Origin: Sphaerosporella brunnea
Lineage: Eukaryota; Ascomycota; Pezizomycetes; Pezizales; Pyronemataceae
Direction: 5' to 3'
NCBI GenBank assembly: GCA_008704415.1
Contig: VXIS01000158.1
Coordinates: forward strand, 39,734 to 103,733
DNA length: 64,000 bases
Shown: positions 10,148 through 21,105 of the stretch, piece after piece
Layout: every line of letters starts with the position of its first letter
Position numbering within the stretch: the stretch's first letter is position 1
The notes under the pieces: model-generated
Seen by the model: the letters and a program-made list of their open reading frames with translations, nothing else
Told to the model about the DNA's origin: nothing
Databases searched by the model: none
Program-made: the position numbers and the translations under genes

Positions 10148-11702
10148 AGTTGATTAGGGTGCAGTATCGTGACAGCGGCTGATGCACAGTCTCAACGCAA
10201 GCAAGATTTATCTAGTACGGTGCTGTATATAACGGTTGTGTGGTTTGGGCTTTGCGAGTATTATTATGGCAGCTTGTAATTGTATGTTTGAGAAAGATCG
10301 TGAATTATGTGCTTCCTGCGCATCGCGATGGTTGGTTAGCCACAGTGCAGGGCAAAGGGCAGCGGATCAGCCCTGTGGGGTAAGATGGGGAGACAAAGAG
10401 GTGACGCGGCCCAGAACAATGGGAAGATATACACTGGTGGGGGTGCGTTTGATTTTTTGCGATGCGTGCTGCATGGAAGAGACATCATGAGGGATTTGGG
10501 AGGAGCTGAGCAGCTGAAGAGTGGAGAAACGACGCAGACTGGAGGAGAAATTACGCACGATGATGGCTAACGTAGATGACGGAGTATTTGGCGATTACGC
10601 AGATCGAAGCAGGCAGCAGCAGTCGAGCGGGGTGGGGATTAGGTACTTGGCGAATCGAAAGAGTGACTATGCTCAGGCTACCAGCGAAGGAATGAAGCTG
10701 ATATGTCGAGCAATTAAAGATAAACAACCACCGGACGGGCGACGACGACGGGAGGTGGAGGGGATGGAGGAGGTTGAGGAGGGCGGAGGGCGTGGGGAAT
10801 TGAGGTCGAAGGAACGAACTGGCTGGCTGGTTGACAAAGGAGTGTGGGCGGGCAGGGTTGGCAGAAGAACAAGAGAGAAGTAGAAGTGAATAAGAAAAGG
10901 GGAGTTAGTTTTGGTCGGGTTGTTTTGGGTTGTTTTTTTTGTTTTTTGGGGTTGGCTCCTTCCGTTTCGATCACCGCGTGGGAAATTGAACTTGGTGGAA
11001 GCAGCATAGCGGGCAGCCCCAACGGGAAACAACCCCTCGCAGCAGCGACAACGACAAAAGCGACAGCAAAAGCGACAGCAGAAACAACAAAAGAAACGGC
11101 CGGCCAGCACGCGCTTTGGGTGGGTATCCGCGGTGGCATTTGCTGCGTTCATCTTGCGATTCCAACTGTTTCTACCCCGGAGCTCTGCAGGGGCGTTTCT
11201 GACGGCGGTTTGGCGAGCGTTAGAAGGTGTACTTTGCCACTCAACGACCGGCTGTGGTGCAACGGACGGGCACACGCATTTGGGATTTGGGTGTCGATCG
11301 GGAGAAAAAGAGAAAAGAGAAAAAGGGAAAAAGGGAAAAAGGTGCCGTTTGCGCCGGTTCTAGGAAACTGCGGGAGAACTGTCATGTCACGTCATGTGCG
11401 GCTCTTCTGAGCCAGAGATCGAGAACTCAACGGTCGAAAGTTGAAACAAATTTCATCGACTTCGAGGAATCAAATTTGTATGGCATTCATTCATCATAGA
11501 TACATACAAGACGATCGACCACATGCTCCTCGGGTGCAGCTGCCATCATTGGCTGGCCTGTGTTGCATCACCACTTCACTTTCTGCCGCGCGCGCAGGCC
11601 TCCCCACCACCTAAATAAAGAAAGTCCGTTCCTGAAGAACACCCCACTCCACAACCACCGCAACCCCCCCCCCCCCCAAACAAAACACCCACACCCACCG
11701 CA
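10148..11702. other. Divergent intergenic region between two membrane-protein genes
   Basis: Holds both promoters of the flanking divergent genes. It contains purine-rich tracts (GAGAAAAAGAGAAAAG near 11300), a CAACGACAAAAGCGACAGC-like repeat near 11050 and a poly-C run at about 11667-11678 just before the downstream ATG. Overlapping open frames on both strands are of low-complexity composition and were not accepted as genes. Confidence 0.5.
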
Positions 11703-12272
11703 ATGGCAACCCGCGAAACCTCCTCCACGGCCTCCCCCGCTGGCCATAGCAAGAACCCCACCGTCAGCGAGCTTCAGCAGCGACAGAACGACTACCTCAC
11801 GCTGCGGCGCAACGTCGCGCTGGGCATGCTCGTGGTGGCACCAGCACTGATCGCGCTCCCGCCTCGAAAACTCGATCTCTTCACCTTCGGCCTGGGCTTC
11901 ACCTGGGTGTTCTGTCTGAACGAGGTGATGAAACCGAGTGGTACGGACATATTTCACGCGTTGGCGGGGCGCCCGCAGAAGGCGGCGGACGCTACCGCCG
12001 CGGAGGAGGAAAATAAGCTTGGCGGATGGAAGGGAACTCCAGTGTTCGAACAGTTCCGTCAGAAGGAAGAGGAAGGAAAGGGGATTGGTGAGATGATCAC
12101 CGAGAGCGTGTGGGAGGTCTGGCAGCAGAGAGATAAGCGGAACCTCACGCCCGAGCAGGAGGAGGAGGAGGATCTGCCTCTGGCGGAACGCTTCAAGAAG
12201 TATGAAGCTGAGAAAAAGAAGAAGGAACAGATGAAGCGAGATGCGATCGGTTCGGTGACGGAGAGGAAGTAA
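11703..12272 (+). CDS. Conserved small membrane protein, possibly mitochondrial (189 aa)
   Basis: Single exon, ATG at 11703 in a good context (CGCAATGGC), TAA at 12270. After a Ser/Thr-rich start comes a conserved-looking block (QRQNDYLTLRRNVALG), then two short hydrophobic segments at about residues 37-53 and 57-75 separated by LPPRKLDL. The rest is a charged, helical C-terminal half with KEEEGKG and EEEEEDLPLAERFKKYEAEKKKKEQ, likely coiled coil. Similar fungal proteins are, to my recollection, sometimes labelled 'rhomboid family membrane protein', but no Ser/His rhomboid dyad is present and two membrane segments are too few for a protease. Function unknown. Confidence 0.75.
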   Translation: MATRETSSTASPAGHSKNPTVSELQQRQNDYLTLRRNVALGMLVVAPALIALPPRKLDLFTFGLGFTWVFCLNEVMKPSGTDIFHALAGRPQKAADATAAEEENKLGGWKGTPVFEQFRQKEEEGKGIGEMITESVWEVWQQRDKRNLTPEQEEEEDLPLAERFKKYEAEKKKKEQMKRDAIGSVTERK

Positions 12273-12576
12273 ATGGCGCATCTGGCAACAAAACTGGCCG
12301 CGGTGTACGATAGGAAAAAGTGGTGGCAGCCAAAACTTTGGTGGATGGGATACAATGTTTCTTTCGGCCTGTGCCAATAGATCAAAAAGGATCGGTTTCA
12401 CAGACGCCGGGAATATGTCCAAACGACGAAAAGCCCATACATTGTACTCGCTCGAAGACACATTAGAGTACACGCATTCATTTTACCGCAGCAAAACACC
12501 CTTCCCTCCCGCCAAACCATACAGCAAACAAACCTAGCGCCGGAAAACGAAAACACACTGAGATGGCAAGCCTAGC
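12273..12576. other. Convergent 3' intergenic region
   Basis: About 300 bp between the stop codons of two convergent genes. It must hold both 3' UTRs and poly(A) sites; no other feature seen. Confidence 0.5.
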
Positions 12577-14965
12577 TTAACCCATCTCCTCATACCGTTC
12601 CTTGGCCCTTTCTTTCGTCTTTCGCACGAATTCTTGATATCCACCAGCGCCTGATTTGACTGCCTCTTCGACATCCCCCACCTTGCTCCCCTTCATTCCC
12701 AGGCCCACTCCAGCGGTGTACATCTCCGCAACGACGTGCTCGGTTCTTCCCTCGTTCGATGCGCCAAGGCCCTGTCCCTGCGTCCACCCCATCTTGCCCA
12801 GCAGTGCAGCACCCTTATTCGGCTTCGGCGACTCGGGCTCCTCGGCGGATGGCGACTTTGCCTTTGATTTCTGGCCGGTGCTGACAGGCGCTGCGGAAGG
12901 GCCAAACACCTGGCGACGTTCCTTGGCACGATCGCGATACTCCGAGTTCTTCGAAAGCTTCTTCCGCGCCGTCTCGCAGAGTGTGGGGTTCTTAAGATTC
13001 GTAGCGTGAAGATCCGAGACCCGTTCATGCTGATGAAGTTTCTCGACGGACTTGAACTGGCGAGAGCACAACAGGCATGCGAGCTTGTTCAAATCAGCAA
13101 AGGACTCTTGGGGCGGAGGAACAGTCTCTTCCGAAGCGGGTGCAGCTCTCGTAGAGCTGCCTTCGCCTCCCTCTGGGACATCCCCCCGGTCCGCGGTCCT
13201 TGGGCGCACCCCACGGAGTTCGGAATGGCGGTTCTGCCAAAGTTGAAGATGCGCCGGGAGCGCTGCCTTTTTGGCAGCTGATTTTTCGGCAGCAGAGCTC
13301 GGGGCGCCCTCTGCCTTCCGCTTCTTGCTTTTTTTCTCACCAGCTGCGCCCTCTTTGCCTTCCCCTCCACTTGCCAGATTCTCCTCTGCACCATTGAGAA
13401 CCAACTCGCTCACATATCCCTCCTCATCCCAGTAGGCCAATCTCATGCCACCGCCGACGGGCATAAGAGGCATAAAAGTGAACTTCTCTGCCTCATCCGG
13501 GGCATCGTAGACCGGAACAAATACTCCTGGGTGAATATACGACACTGTTACTGGCTTCGAGCTGATCGTAAACTTCTCCATCTTCTCGTAGGCCTTGAAC
13601 GCTTTCTGTGCTTCTTGCAGTGCCGAGAATTCCGCAAAACCAAACCGCCACGACTCCTCTGTGCGTCGATCACGCACCAACAGGACACGCTTCAGCGACG
13701 ATTCAGAGGCCCCCGCTGGTGCGGCTGGAGTCATCAACTTCAGGAGACCCTTTGCAAGAACCTCTTCATTGACACCGGATTCGAGGTTACGAAATAACAA
13801 AAACTGAGAAGGCGGCGACATGGCCATATCCCTCTGACCGTCATTCATGAAATGCGTGGGCGTGGGATGCGTCAGATTCCCGGTCAAAGTCACCTCTGAG
13901 GATTCTTTGTGAACGGATGGCGGCCGACAATGGTAGAAAGACATACCTGATCTGGGAGCCGAACAACGGAAACATTCCTGGCGTCGAGGGTAGTTGATCA
14001 CAAGACACTGCGATACGGACTGTCAGCCATCTGCACGTGTGCAAAATCCCGATCGGAACGTACCATTCTGCACCGCCAATCTTCGCCTTCATCATCCCTC
14101 CTCCTTCCTCGCCTGTCTCCGTCATCTCGTTCCCTTGAGAAAGCAACTCGACACTGTTCATCTCCGATCCTGATGGAAGGGCTAAAGGTCTCAATAAAAG
14201 CGGAAGAATCGGCGATAGTGCTAAAATGAACGAAGGCGAATCCTCTCGAATCTCCTAAACCCCCCACGTCAGACCGATGCACCACCCGCACCAAGAGCGC
14301 AAACCATACCAGTTTTCCGGTCTTTGATCAAAGTGACCTTTTCAACGCCAGTCAAGCGAAGTTCCTCGACAAGTTCTCTCTTAATCTGTATGCATCGCAA
14401 AGCCACGCAACCCCGGCGGGTTCCCCGCCGAAGGTCCTCGCAATCCCTTTCAGCAAAACTGTCCCGGAAAAGCAGATGAAGGGTGTGGAAAGCATGCGAA
14501 ATGGAACGCAGAGGTGTATTTTGTGCGTTCAAGTGTATGCAGACAATGTGGTGTGGGTAGACGGGGGGTAACAACGTCATCATCTTGCAATTCTCCTCCA
14601 AGTCCTTCGATAATCACATCTCTCGATACGAATCTCTCAGGCGGCGTCCGACTGCGGCTCCGGTTCTGAGGTGCGTCTCTGTCGTAATAGCCGCCACGTC
14701 CCCGTGAATCCGACCGATGGCGTCTGGGTCCTCGTGTGGCACCCCGAAGCGGGCCTGGCGATCTTGATCGTGGCCTCAGTCGGCGACTCGAAGAGTAGTG
14801 GTGGTGGTGTTTCCGGGCTCTGGTGTCCTGCGCGGGCGCCATGTTGCGGTTTGAACGGTCGCGTGGCCGATGGGGTTCGTAGGAGTCGTAGCTGTGATCG
14901 CGCTCACGATCATAGTCTGTGGCGTCATCGTAGGTAGGAGATTCGTAGTTGTCGTGATAAACCAT
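12577..14965 (-). CDS. RBM5/RBM10-like splicing factor (RRM, RanBP2 zinc finger, RRM, G-patch)
   Basis: Predicted nuclear pre-mRNA splicing regulator, about 678 aa. Exons: 14576-14965 (donor approximate), 14310-14385, 14064-14254, 13947-14007, 12577-13895. Domains in order: Tyr/Asp- and RS-rich N-terminus; RRM1 (RDVIIEGLGG through GFAFVHF); a RanBP2-type zinc finger DWRC-x2-C-x3-N-x6-C-x2-C whose second Cys is created by splicing across 14008-14063; RRM2 (FLLFRNL through FGFAEF); a Lys-rich linker; a C2H2-like finger (CLLCSRQF...H..H); and a C-terminal G-patch (ALLGKMGWTQGQGLG). The order matches metazoan RBM5/6/10. The 13896-13946 intron (51 bp) is a multiple of three with no stop, so retention would add 17 residues. 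The first donor (GTTGTT or GTTACC near 14572-14575) is poor and that junction may be off by a codon. ATG 14965 is the first in frame. Confidence 0.88.
13896..13946 (-). other. In-frame 51-bp intron in RBM5-like gene
   Basis: Donor GTATGT at 13946-13941, acceptor CCTCAG ending at 13896. Length divisible by three and free of stops, so the spliced and unspliced mRNAs are both translatable. Confidence 0.65.
14008..14063 (-). other. Intron splitting the RanBP2 zinc finger
   Basis: Donor GTACGT, acceptor TCGCAG. Splicing joins DWRCRM to CLVINYP, which completes the four-Cys finger; the unspliced frame terminates. Confidence 0.85.
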
Positions 14966-15572
14966 TCTTTGTTGTTGTTGAACGATGAGATCTCAATGAC
15001 GGGGCTTGTGAAACAAAAGAGGTGCTTCTGCGGTGCCAAGCCTTCTCGAGACTTCCACGGTGCCAAGCCTTCCACGGTGCCAAGCCTTCTCGAGGCTTCT
15101 GCAATAGGTAAGCCTCTACTCAGGGTAATAACTGCTTCTACTTCTCTACTCACGCCGCCGGAATCATTGCACATCACGTGCCCGCAGGGTTAGGATTATA
15201 TTTTCTACCCGAAAGCACCCCGCTCGATACCCCCCCATTATCTCAACAACGGCGCCACCGATTTGATTCAAATTGATGTAGTAGGATACGCGAAAATAAG
15301 CCCTCCAAAAATCAGCCGTTGTGGCCTGGCTCCGCCGCAACCCCACACACGTGAAAAATATAACCCCAACCCTGTGCGGCACGTGACGTTCAATGATTCC
15401 GGCCGCGTGAGTACACTCACAATTCTCGCAGCATTCAAAGGTATCGTAATACTTCAACGTCTCTAGATCTTTACATAGACAGAACCAGAGAAGCTCTAGT
15501 CGAAACTAAATTCCAGACCACCATAGCAGGCCAGAAGTGAGCCGTTCCCCTGTTTCTCACTAAATCCGCCCA
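14966..15572. other. Intergenic with a short tandem repeat
   Basis: Three copies of GGTGCCAAGCCTTC, two extended by TCGAGRCTTC, lie at about 15033-15095 just upstream of the RBM5-like gene. The remaining sequence shows nothing recognisable. Confidence 0.6.
15033..15095. repeat. GGTGCCAAGCCTTC direct repeat, 3 copies
   Basis: Short tandem repeat in the 5' flank of the RBM5-like gene. No known protein-binding motif recognised. Confidence 0.7.
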
Positions 15573-16163
15573 TCAGCTCTCATCCAAACCGAACCGCCAG
15601 GAAGCAGAGAAAACCCACATATCCTTAGTGACCATATCCTTCCACAATTTCCAGGCGCTTTTCCACGCCCGTTCACACTCCTTCAATTCGGCCACCAAAC
15701 TCTTGGCACCCTCCTCACACAGTAGCCGAACCTTCTCATCCTCTTGCTGGACCCAACCAACCCCGTACACAACTTCGTCAACAGTCAGTCGAAGACGCCC
15801 CAACACAATCTTGAGCTCTTTTAAGTGCGCGTGCAGCGAAATGCGGAGCTTGGTGCTGAAAAATCCCAGATAGCGGTACCGCTTGGTTTCCTTCGCCCGG
15901 TGAAGAGCGGCGATAACCTCTTTGACTGAGTGCAGAAAGTTGACGCAGGCGGTGTTCGCGGCTGTAGCAGTGTTAATGTGTTGGTTCATGAGGGTTTCAC
16001 CATCGGCGGGGAAGAGTGTGGATAGTTGGGCCCGCCGAGACTGGATCCCCACGAGCAGACTGGCTGTGCTGATACTGCGGATGCTACCAGCATGCTGCCC
16101 TGTGCTGGAATCCTTGCGGTGTCTGACCCAGTTGCGGACGGATCGAGCGGGAGAAGAAACCAT
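15573..16163 (-). CDS. Hypothetical protein (196 aa)
   Basis: Single open frame from ATG 16163 to TGA 15573; a longer frame to 16208 starts with TTG and was not used. The protein begins Ser/Arg-rich, then becomes a helical region with regular Leu/charge spacing (HLKELKIVLGRLRLTVDEVV, KSLVAELKECERAWKSAWKLWKDMV) suggestive of a helical bundle, and ends SWRFGLDES. No family was recognised and no introns are needed. It is probably a lineage-restricted gene; some chance remains that it is not coding. Confidence 0.5.
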   Translation of the reverse strand: MVSSPARSVRNWVRHRKDSSTGQHAGSIRSISTASLLVGIQSRRAQLSTLFPADGETLMNQHINTATAANTACVNFLHSVKEVIAALHRAKETKRYRYLGFFSTKLRISLHAHLKELKIVLGRLRLTVDEVVYGVGWVQQEDEKVRLLCEEGAKSLVAELKECERAWKSAWKLWKDMVTKDMWVFSASWRFGLDES

Positions 16164-17404
16164 GGCGAGGTGGGTGGCTCGAATTGGTGACCGAGTTGAT
16201 TGGACCAATTAAGAGCAAGATGTGGGGTGGTATGGTAAAAGAAGAACATGGAGGCGTTTTCGAGTGAACTGATGCACGGCGAGTCTAAAGTTGTGAATTG
16301 CAATAAGGAGTACTTGGAGTTTATGTGCGGATCATAGCTCGATCACTCGAGAAACATCCTGTACCCCGGCCATAATCTCGACACACCGGGTCTTTCTCGC
16401 AACCCAGAGTTTTTTGAGCATCAATTTTGAGCACTTCTTATACATGATGCCCCAAAAACGGAAATGAAAAAAAATATCAAAAAGCGACTGTAATAGTGGG
16501 CCGGGTGATATCTCATGATGAAGGACCGATTGCTTTCGCCCCTCGTCCACCCCCATTACCTACATGGCTGTCATGCCGATAGCTTCTGCTTCCCCTGCCA
16601 CCTAAAGCCCCTGGCTGATATGCTATTCTGTAGCTATTTTGGACCGGGGACCCATATGACTGTTACAGTCGTTGGAGGATAACTGCAAGAGCGCGAGTGG
16701 GATGAGTGCTAGAGTATGAGCGGGCAAATACCAGAGCACTGAGGGGGTAATTGTGGGTATGTAGGCCACTGTTCCCGAGCCTTTACTCCCCTCGAACCGC
16801 CACCCCACACTGGCGATGAGCTTGGGCTTAGGATTTGGATGCCCATGCATAGCTTGGATAGCGGCGGCGGTGACCCTTTTTTTCATGGGCTGGGTTTACA
16901 AACTCACGTTGCGGGACGACCTTGCGGGATTTCTGGTGGCCCATGGGGTTGACTTACGGTAGATAGTACGATTTGGAGGGGAAAATGACAATGGAAGCCC
17001 ACGTGAGTGGAAGGGTGAGAAGCTCTGAAAGGCCTCCCCTGTTCCCGTTTACGTTTCACACCACCATAATATTCGAGTCCAATGACTATAGCTGTACGGA
17101 GCAACCTCCGCACCCAGGTTTTTAGTCTGAATAAACCCCCTCTACGCTATTCAGACTTTTTTCACCTGGAATCTCGTGGAACGCCGATTTTCCAGAAATC
17201 ATTTGAGCTTTGAAAGCTTCCATTGGAGGTCACTCCCAAACCCCTCCTAAACCACTCTGCGAAAGTCTTCCGGTAAGCAAGATAGGTTTGCATTTGCGGT
17301 ACATGGTGGGTCACTCGGTCTTGGTGTTGTCATCAAATGCAACTTATCTCACAACGCGAATGACAACAACCATCCTCGTCACCAGCTTTCACCAATCTCC
17401 AAGC
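16164..17404. other. Intergenic between orphan gene and Spp2
   Basis: No recognisable gene. The last few hundred bases should include the Spp2 promoter and 5' UTR. Confidence 0.5.
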
Positions 17405-18597
17405 ATGGCCTCCACCAAGCCCTTCAGTCTCTCCTTAGGCTATAAGCCTCGCAGCTCCGCCAAACGCAGGGTGAACTCCAGTACCCGCAACAAGCGCGCC
17501 CTCGGCCACGGCTCAGACTCAGAAGATGAGCATCACGGCAAAGTGCAGCGTGTGAGCACCTTCGAAATTTTGCGCGGAGGAGCCATCGACGGTTCGGAGC
17601 CCGCCAAAAAACCCGTCTTGCCGCTCGTAATTCCTGCGTTGCAGAACCGCGACTGGAGGCGGAGCTGCGAAGGAATAAGCGGGCAATTTACATACCCGAA
17701 GAAGCGCGGCACGGCGAAGAGACGACGACGGCAACGGCGGAGGTCCAGAATACCGGCAAGGGGGAGACATATGGACTGCAAACGTTCGAGAAGCGGGTTG
17801 AGGTGGAGGTGGAGATGGAGGTTGACGAGGCTGCGCCACAGGGGAAGGAAATGACGGAGGATGAGCGCGCTATTGCTGCGTTGATGGGTGTGAAGAGGGG
17901 GAGTGATTTGGTCATTGCGCACTCGGCCGGAGCGGATGATTGGAAAAATAACGGCGCTGGTGGAGAGGATGCCGCTTATAAAAGGGATGTGGAGTCCCGC
18001 CCTGATGTACCCACGCTCACAGGCTATGCTGCTGTACCCGTTGAGGACTTCGGTGCTGCGCTGCTGCGAGGGATGGGATGGAAAGATGGTGAGGAATTGG
18101 GCGGGAAACAGGGCAAAGCGGGAGATAAGAGTGATAAGCTACGGCTTGTGGAGGAGAGGCCGGCGTTTCTGGGGATCGGCGCGAAGCTGATGGCTGAGAT
18201 CCCGAAGCTTGAGTCGTGGGGGGGTGGAGATAAGAAGAAGGGTGGTAGACGGCCGGATACGACTTACATTCCGGTTGTTAAGATCGACAAGAAAACCGGC
18301 AAGCCGGTGGACAAACAACAAATCGAGGAGAAGCCGAGTAATGGGAAGAGTGCTGAGCTCAAGAGGAGGGATGGGAGCGGAGGTGGACGGGACAGAGGCG
18401 GCGGAAGAGGCGAGAGGAGAAGAGACCGGGATCCCAGACGAAGGGACGAGGACTCAGATCGTCGACGACGAAGGGATAGGCCCACTGGCCGCTCTGGCCG
18501 TGACCGCGGCCGCCAAAGAGACAAGGATAGCGGCAAAGACAGCGATCGTAGAAGACGCAGTAGAGGCCGAGGCCATGACAAGCGGGATAGAAGATAG
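17405..18597 (+). CDS. spp2: Spp2/GPKOW-type G-patch splicing factor, apparent 1-bp frameshift
   Basis: Spp2 binds and stimulates the DEAH helicase Prp2 before the first step of splicing. Frame one from ATG 17405 reads MASTKPFSLSLGYK, a basic stretch, an acidic patch, then PLVIPALQNRDW. Directly after this the family-like continuation (EAELRRNKRAIYIPEEAR, TYGLQTFEKRV, MTEDERAIAALMG) is in another frame. The switch is at about 17655-17656, where GACTGGAGGC would need one more G (GACTGGGAGGC). Downstream the G-patch is intact: VEDFGAALLRGMGWKDGEELGG, followed by FLGIGAKLM and an Arg/Asp/Gly-rich tail to 18597. No plausible intron explains the shift (the only nearby GT..AG pairs are 18-30 bp). 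It is an assembly error in a G run, a strain-specific null, or rarely a programmed shift. Without it the protein would be about 397 aa. Confidence 0.85.
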
Positions 18598-19915
18598 GAG
18601 GTGGCTTCTTGCTCTGTTTTGCTACTGCGAGTTTTTCTGTTAGGAATGGCTGCGGCTACGTGTTTGGGTGGGCGGCCGTTCCGGTGTCGGTTCTAGTGTT
18701 GGTATCGGCTCCCTATTTTCAACACACCGACGCTGTATTTCCAACTTGAACTCATACCGGACCCGAAGTATACAGAGGTAGTGTTGGCGACACACCATAC
18801 TTTCTTACCTAAAGTACTTAGTAAGTAGACTACGCTGACTCTCTCCCAAGTGCCTATTCAGATAGAGGTTCAGATAGGGTTTTTATTATAACAGGTTTCA
18901 AGCCAACTTTGCATAAAGACCGGGGTGTAGGAATGTCACTGTCGCTGTTGCAGTCGGGGCTTTTTTGTGGTTCCATGGCAATGAGGGTGGTTGGTTGCGG
19001 GAGATGTTAGGTGGAGGCCGCCCGGCATGGGGGAGAAATCGACCTCTTGATGTCGGTTCGAGTTATTGCCCCTTGAGCCTCACCGTTCTCGTTTTGGTCG
19101 TTCACCGCTTTTCTCATGCAGACCTCAACCAAACGGGGTGCCGGTATTTGCAGTGTCGAGTCAGGCAAAATGGCCGTTTTGCCTCATACCGAGCCATCCA
19201 AACGGGCCTTCTAGTCAAGATAGGAACGTCATCACCCGCTCCGTGAATTATCCCTCGAGGTCCTGTTCCAACAGCACCGATGATCGTGTTGTAGCTCAAC
19301 AAAATTGCTCTCGGCAGTCACTATCTTATTACCTCTATAGGTGGTGATAACCTGAAGGGGCTCTCATCAGAACTGTCGATTTGTGTGGATGCTAAAACTC
19401 TAAATATGGGAAAGGTGGTTAGACCTTCGGGTGCATGAGAAGTAAGGTTGGTGGTTTGAGAAGTTCTAATTGTGCCAACGCAAAGTAGGTATACGCAAAG
19501 CACGTTACCGCTTCTTACATCACGAAAACTGGTTTCCCGAAGGTTGTTGCTGTCTTTCTGCACGAATGCGAAATCTAATCCGTGCCCTCAACCCCAGATG
19601 CTCTCAGCTTGAACCAAATGTTGTCCTTTCGCACAGCAACCAAGAAAGTAACATTTGCCAGCCGTTTGCCTCGTCAAGAAACAGATAACGGCAGTGCTGG
19701 CAAGCTGCCAAGGATAGAACTAGCCCCTGACGCCGGGCGGTTGAATTGGTCGCAAGCAGCGGAGGAAGTTGTTGTCGGGAAATGCGGTGGTTGGTGCTTT
19801 TGGGGGCTGGAGGTGGACATCACAAGCTCTCGGCGCCGGGTACAATATATCCCATCCGGTTCTGGAGTATCTTATGGTGTTTTTGAACGATGCAGAGTCA
19901 GTTCCCATCGAGTAA
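18598..19915. other. Intergenic, start of repeat-rich island
   Basis: No coding region recognised on either strand; short open frames have no family similarity. Confidence 0.5.
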
Positions 19916-19918
19916 TAA

Positions 19919-20274
19919 GGGCCCGTTCGGGATATCATGCTTTTGAGGCAAACATCGTGAGTTTGGCGCAAGATTCAAGATTCGAACCTTTGGGCCTGTT
20001 TGGCATCACATAATATTGAACTTTCAAAATCCAAGAATGACTGTGAATATTGCGTTATTGAAAAAGCTGCTGGAATCAAAATTTTGGGGTAGATCTCCAG
20101 TATATTTGCGCAACATCACCCACAAAATTAACCTCGGCTCAGGATGGAGTCATATAGGGCCGAACACATATTGCAGGGTTACTCTGGTGTTTCACGTCGC
20201 AAAATCACGATTTTGGTTGGACGCCTTGACCGAATACCTTCGATCTCAAAAAACCGTTTGCCCCGAACGGGCCC
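19919..20274. mobile_element. PIF/Harbinger-type MITE, 356 bp
   Basis: Starts with GGGCCCGTTCGGG (19919) and ends with its reverse complement CCCGAACGGGCCC (20274). It is flanked on both sides by TAA (19916-19918 and 20275-20277), the 3-bp TWA-type duplication of PIF/Harbinger elements. GGGCCCGTT termini are typical of that superfamily. There is no transposase frame, so it is a non-autonomous miniature element. Confidence 0.8.
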
Positions 20275-20277
20275 TAA

Positions 20278-21105
20278 GAAACAAGCGATTTTTGTGAGTT
20301 ACTGACGAACGTACTGCCAAAAGGATGCCTTTCCCAGACAATTTCGTATTCGGATACTTCAAAGACAGTTTTGGGGCCTGGTTCAGGCTTCCTACAACTT
20401 TGAAACTCACTTTTACCGGACCGCCATTCCTTTGACCCTGCTGGCCACACGGGCCAGGGTAGTGAGTGATATATGGTGAAAACAACTGTATTGGCAACGG
20501 TTCCTCTTCAGGTCCAAATAAATTCGTGTTTATTTATATTGGTCATATACTCGAAATAAAGCTCTTATAAATATCCCACGGATGAAATACTATCTGGGCA
20601 TGAATGGCATAGAACGCTGCGGTGACTAAGGGTGAAGTTCCAAATAGGGGAAGGTCGAAAATCCATTCTGGAGACTCGGGCTTGGAAGCCGCAAACACAT
20701 GTTTGCCCCGCTTCCACTTAACACTGCTGTTTACGTCCCTAACGAAAGTCTCCCCTCTCAGCTGAATCTATAGGAATCTCCAATTGCCTCTTCAGCACTC
20801 ACAACAGAACATTCCAACCTTTCCAATTCCGCATCAGAAGTACTACTCTCCCTACTTCAAGTTCTAAAAACCAACTCGGACTACAAGCACGGCTGGATAC
20901 TGCCCTCAGAATTGAGCTCGGGTTAGCCACGTCCTCTGCGAGTACTACTCGGACCGACACTCAATGAGGCTGGGGATAGTAAGTAGGATGGTTTAAGGAC
21001 ACGAGAGACTGGAGTTGCTTCTCAGGAAAGTGGCAGTCGGGTGAATCGAGAACCACTGGAACGTTACCAGCACCGCACTGCAACGTACTTGGGGATCACC
21101 TGAAG
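20278..21105. other. Gene-free spacer
   Basis: Nothing recognisable between the MITE and the tandem array. Confidence 0.5.

Noticed and set aside
11568..12473. 301-codon minus-strand open frame over the small membrane-protein gene
   Set aside because: Antisense shadow of the plus-strand gene at 11703-12272, which has the better start and conserved-looking sequence.
17519..17922. Minus-strand open frames over Spp2
   Set aside because: Antisense shadows of the Spp2 coding region.
19975..20000. GGTTCGAATC on the minus strand, resembling a tRNA B-box
   Set aside because: Lies inside the MITE and no cloverleaf fits.
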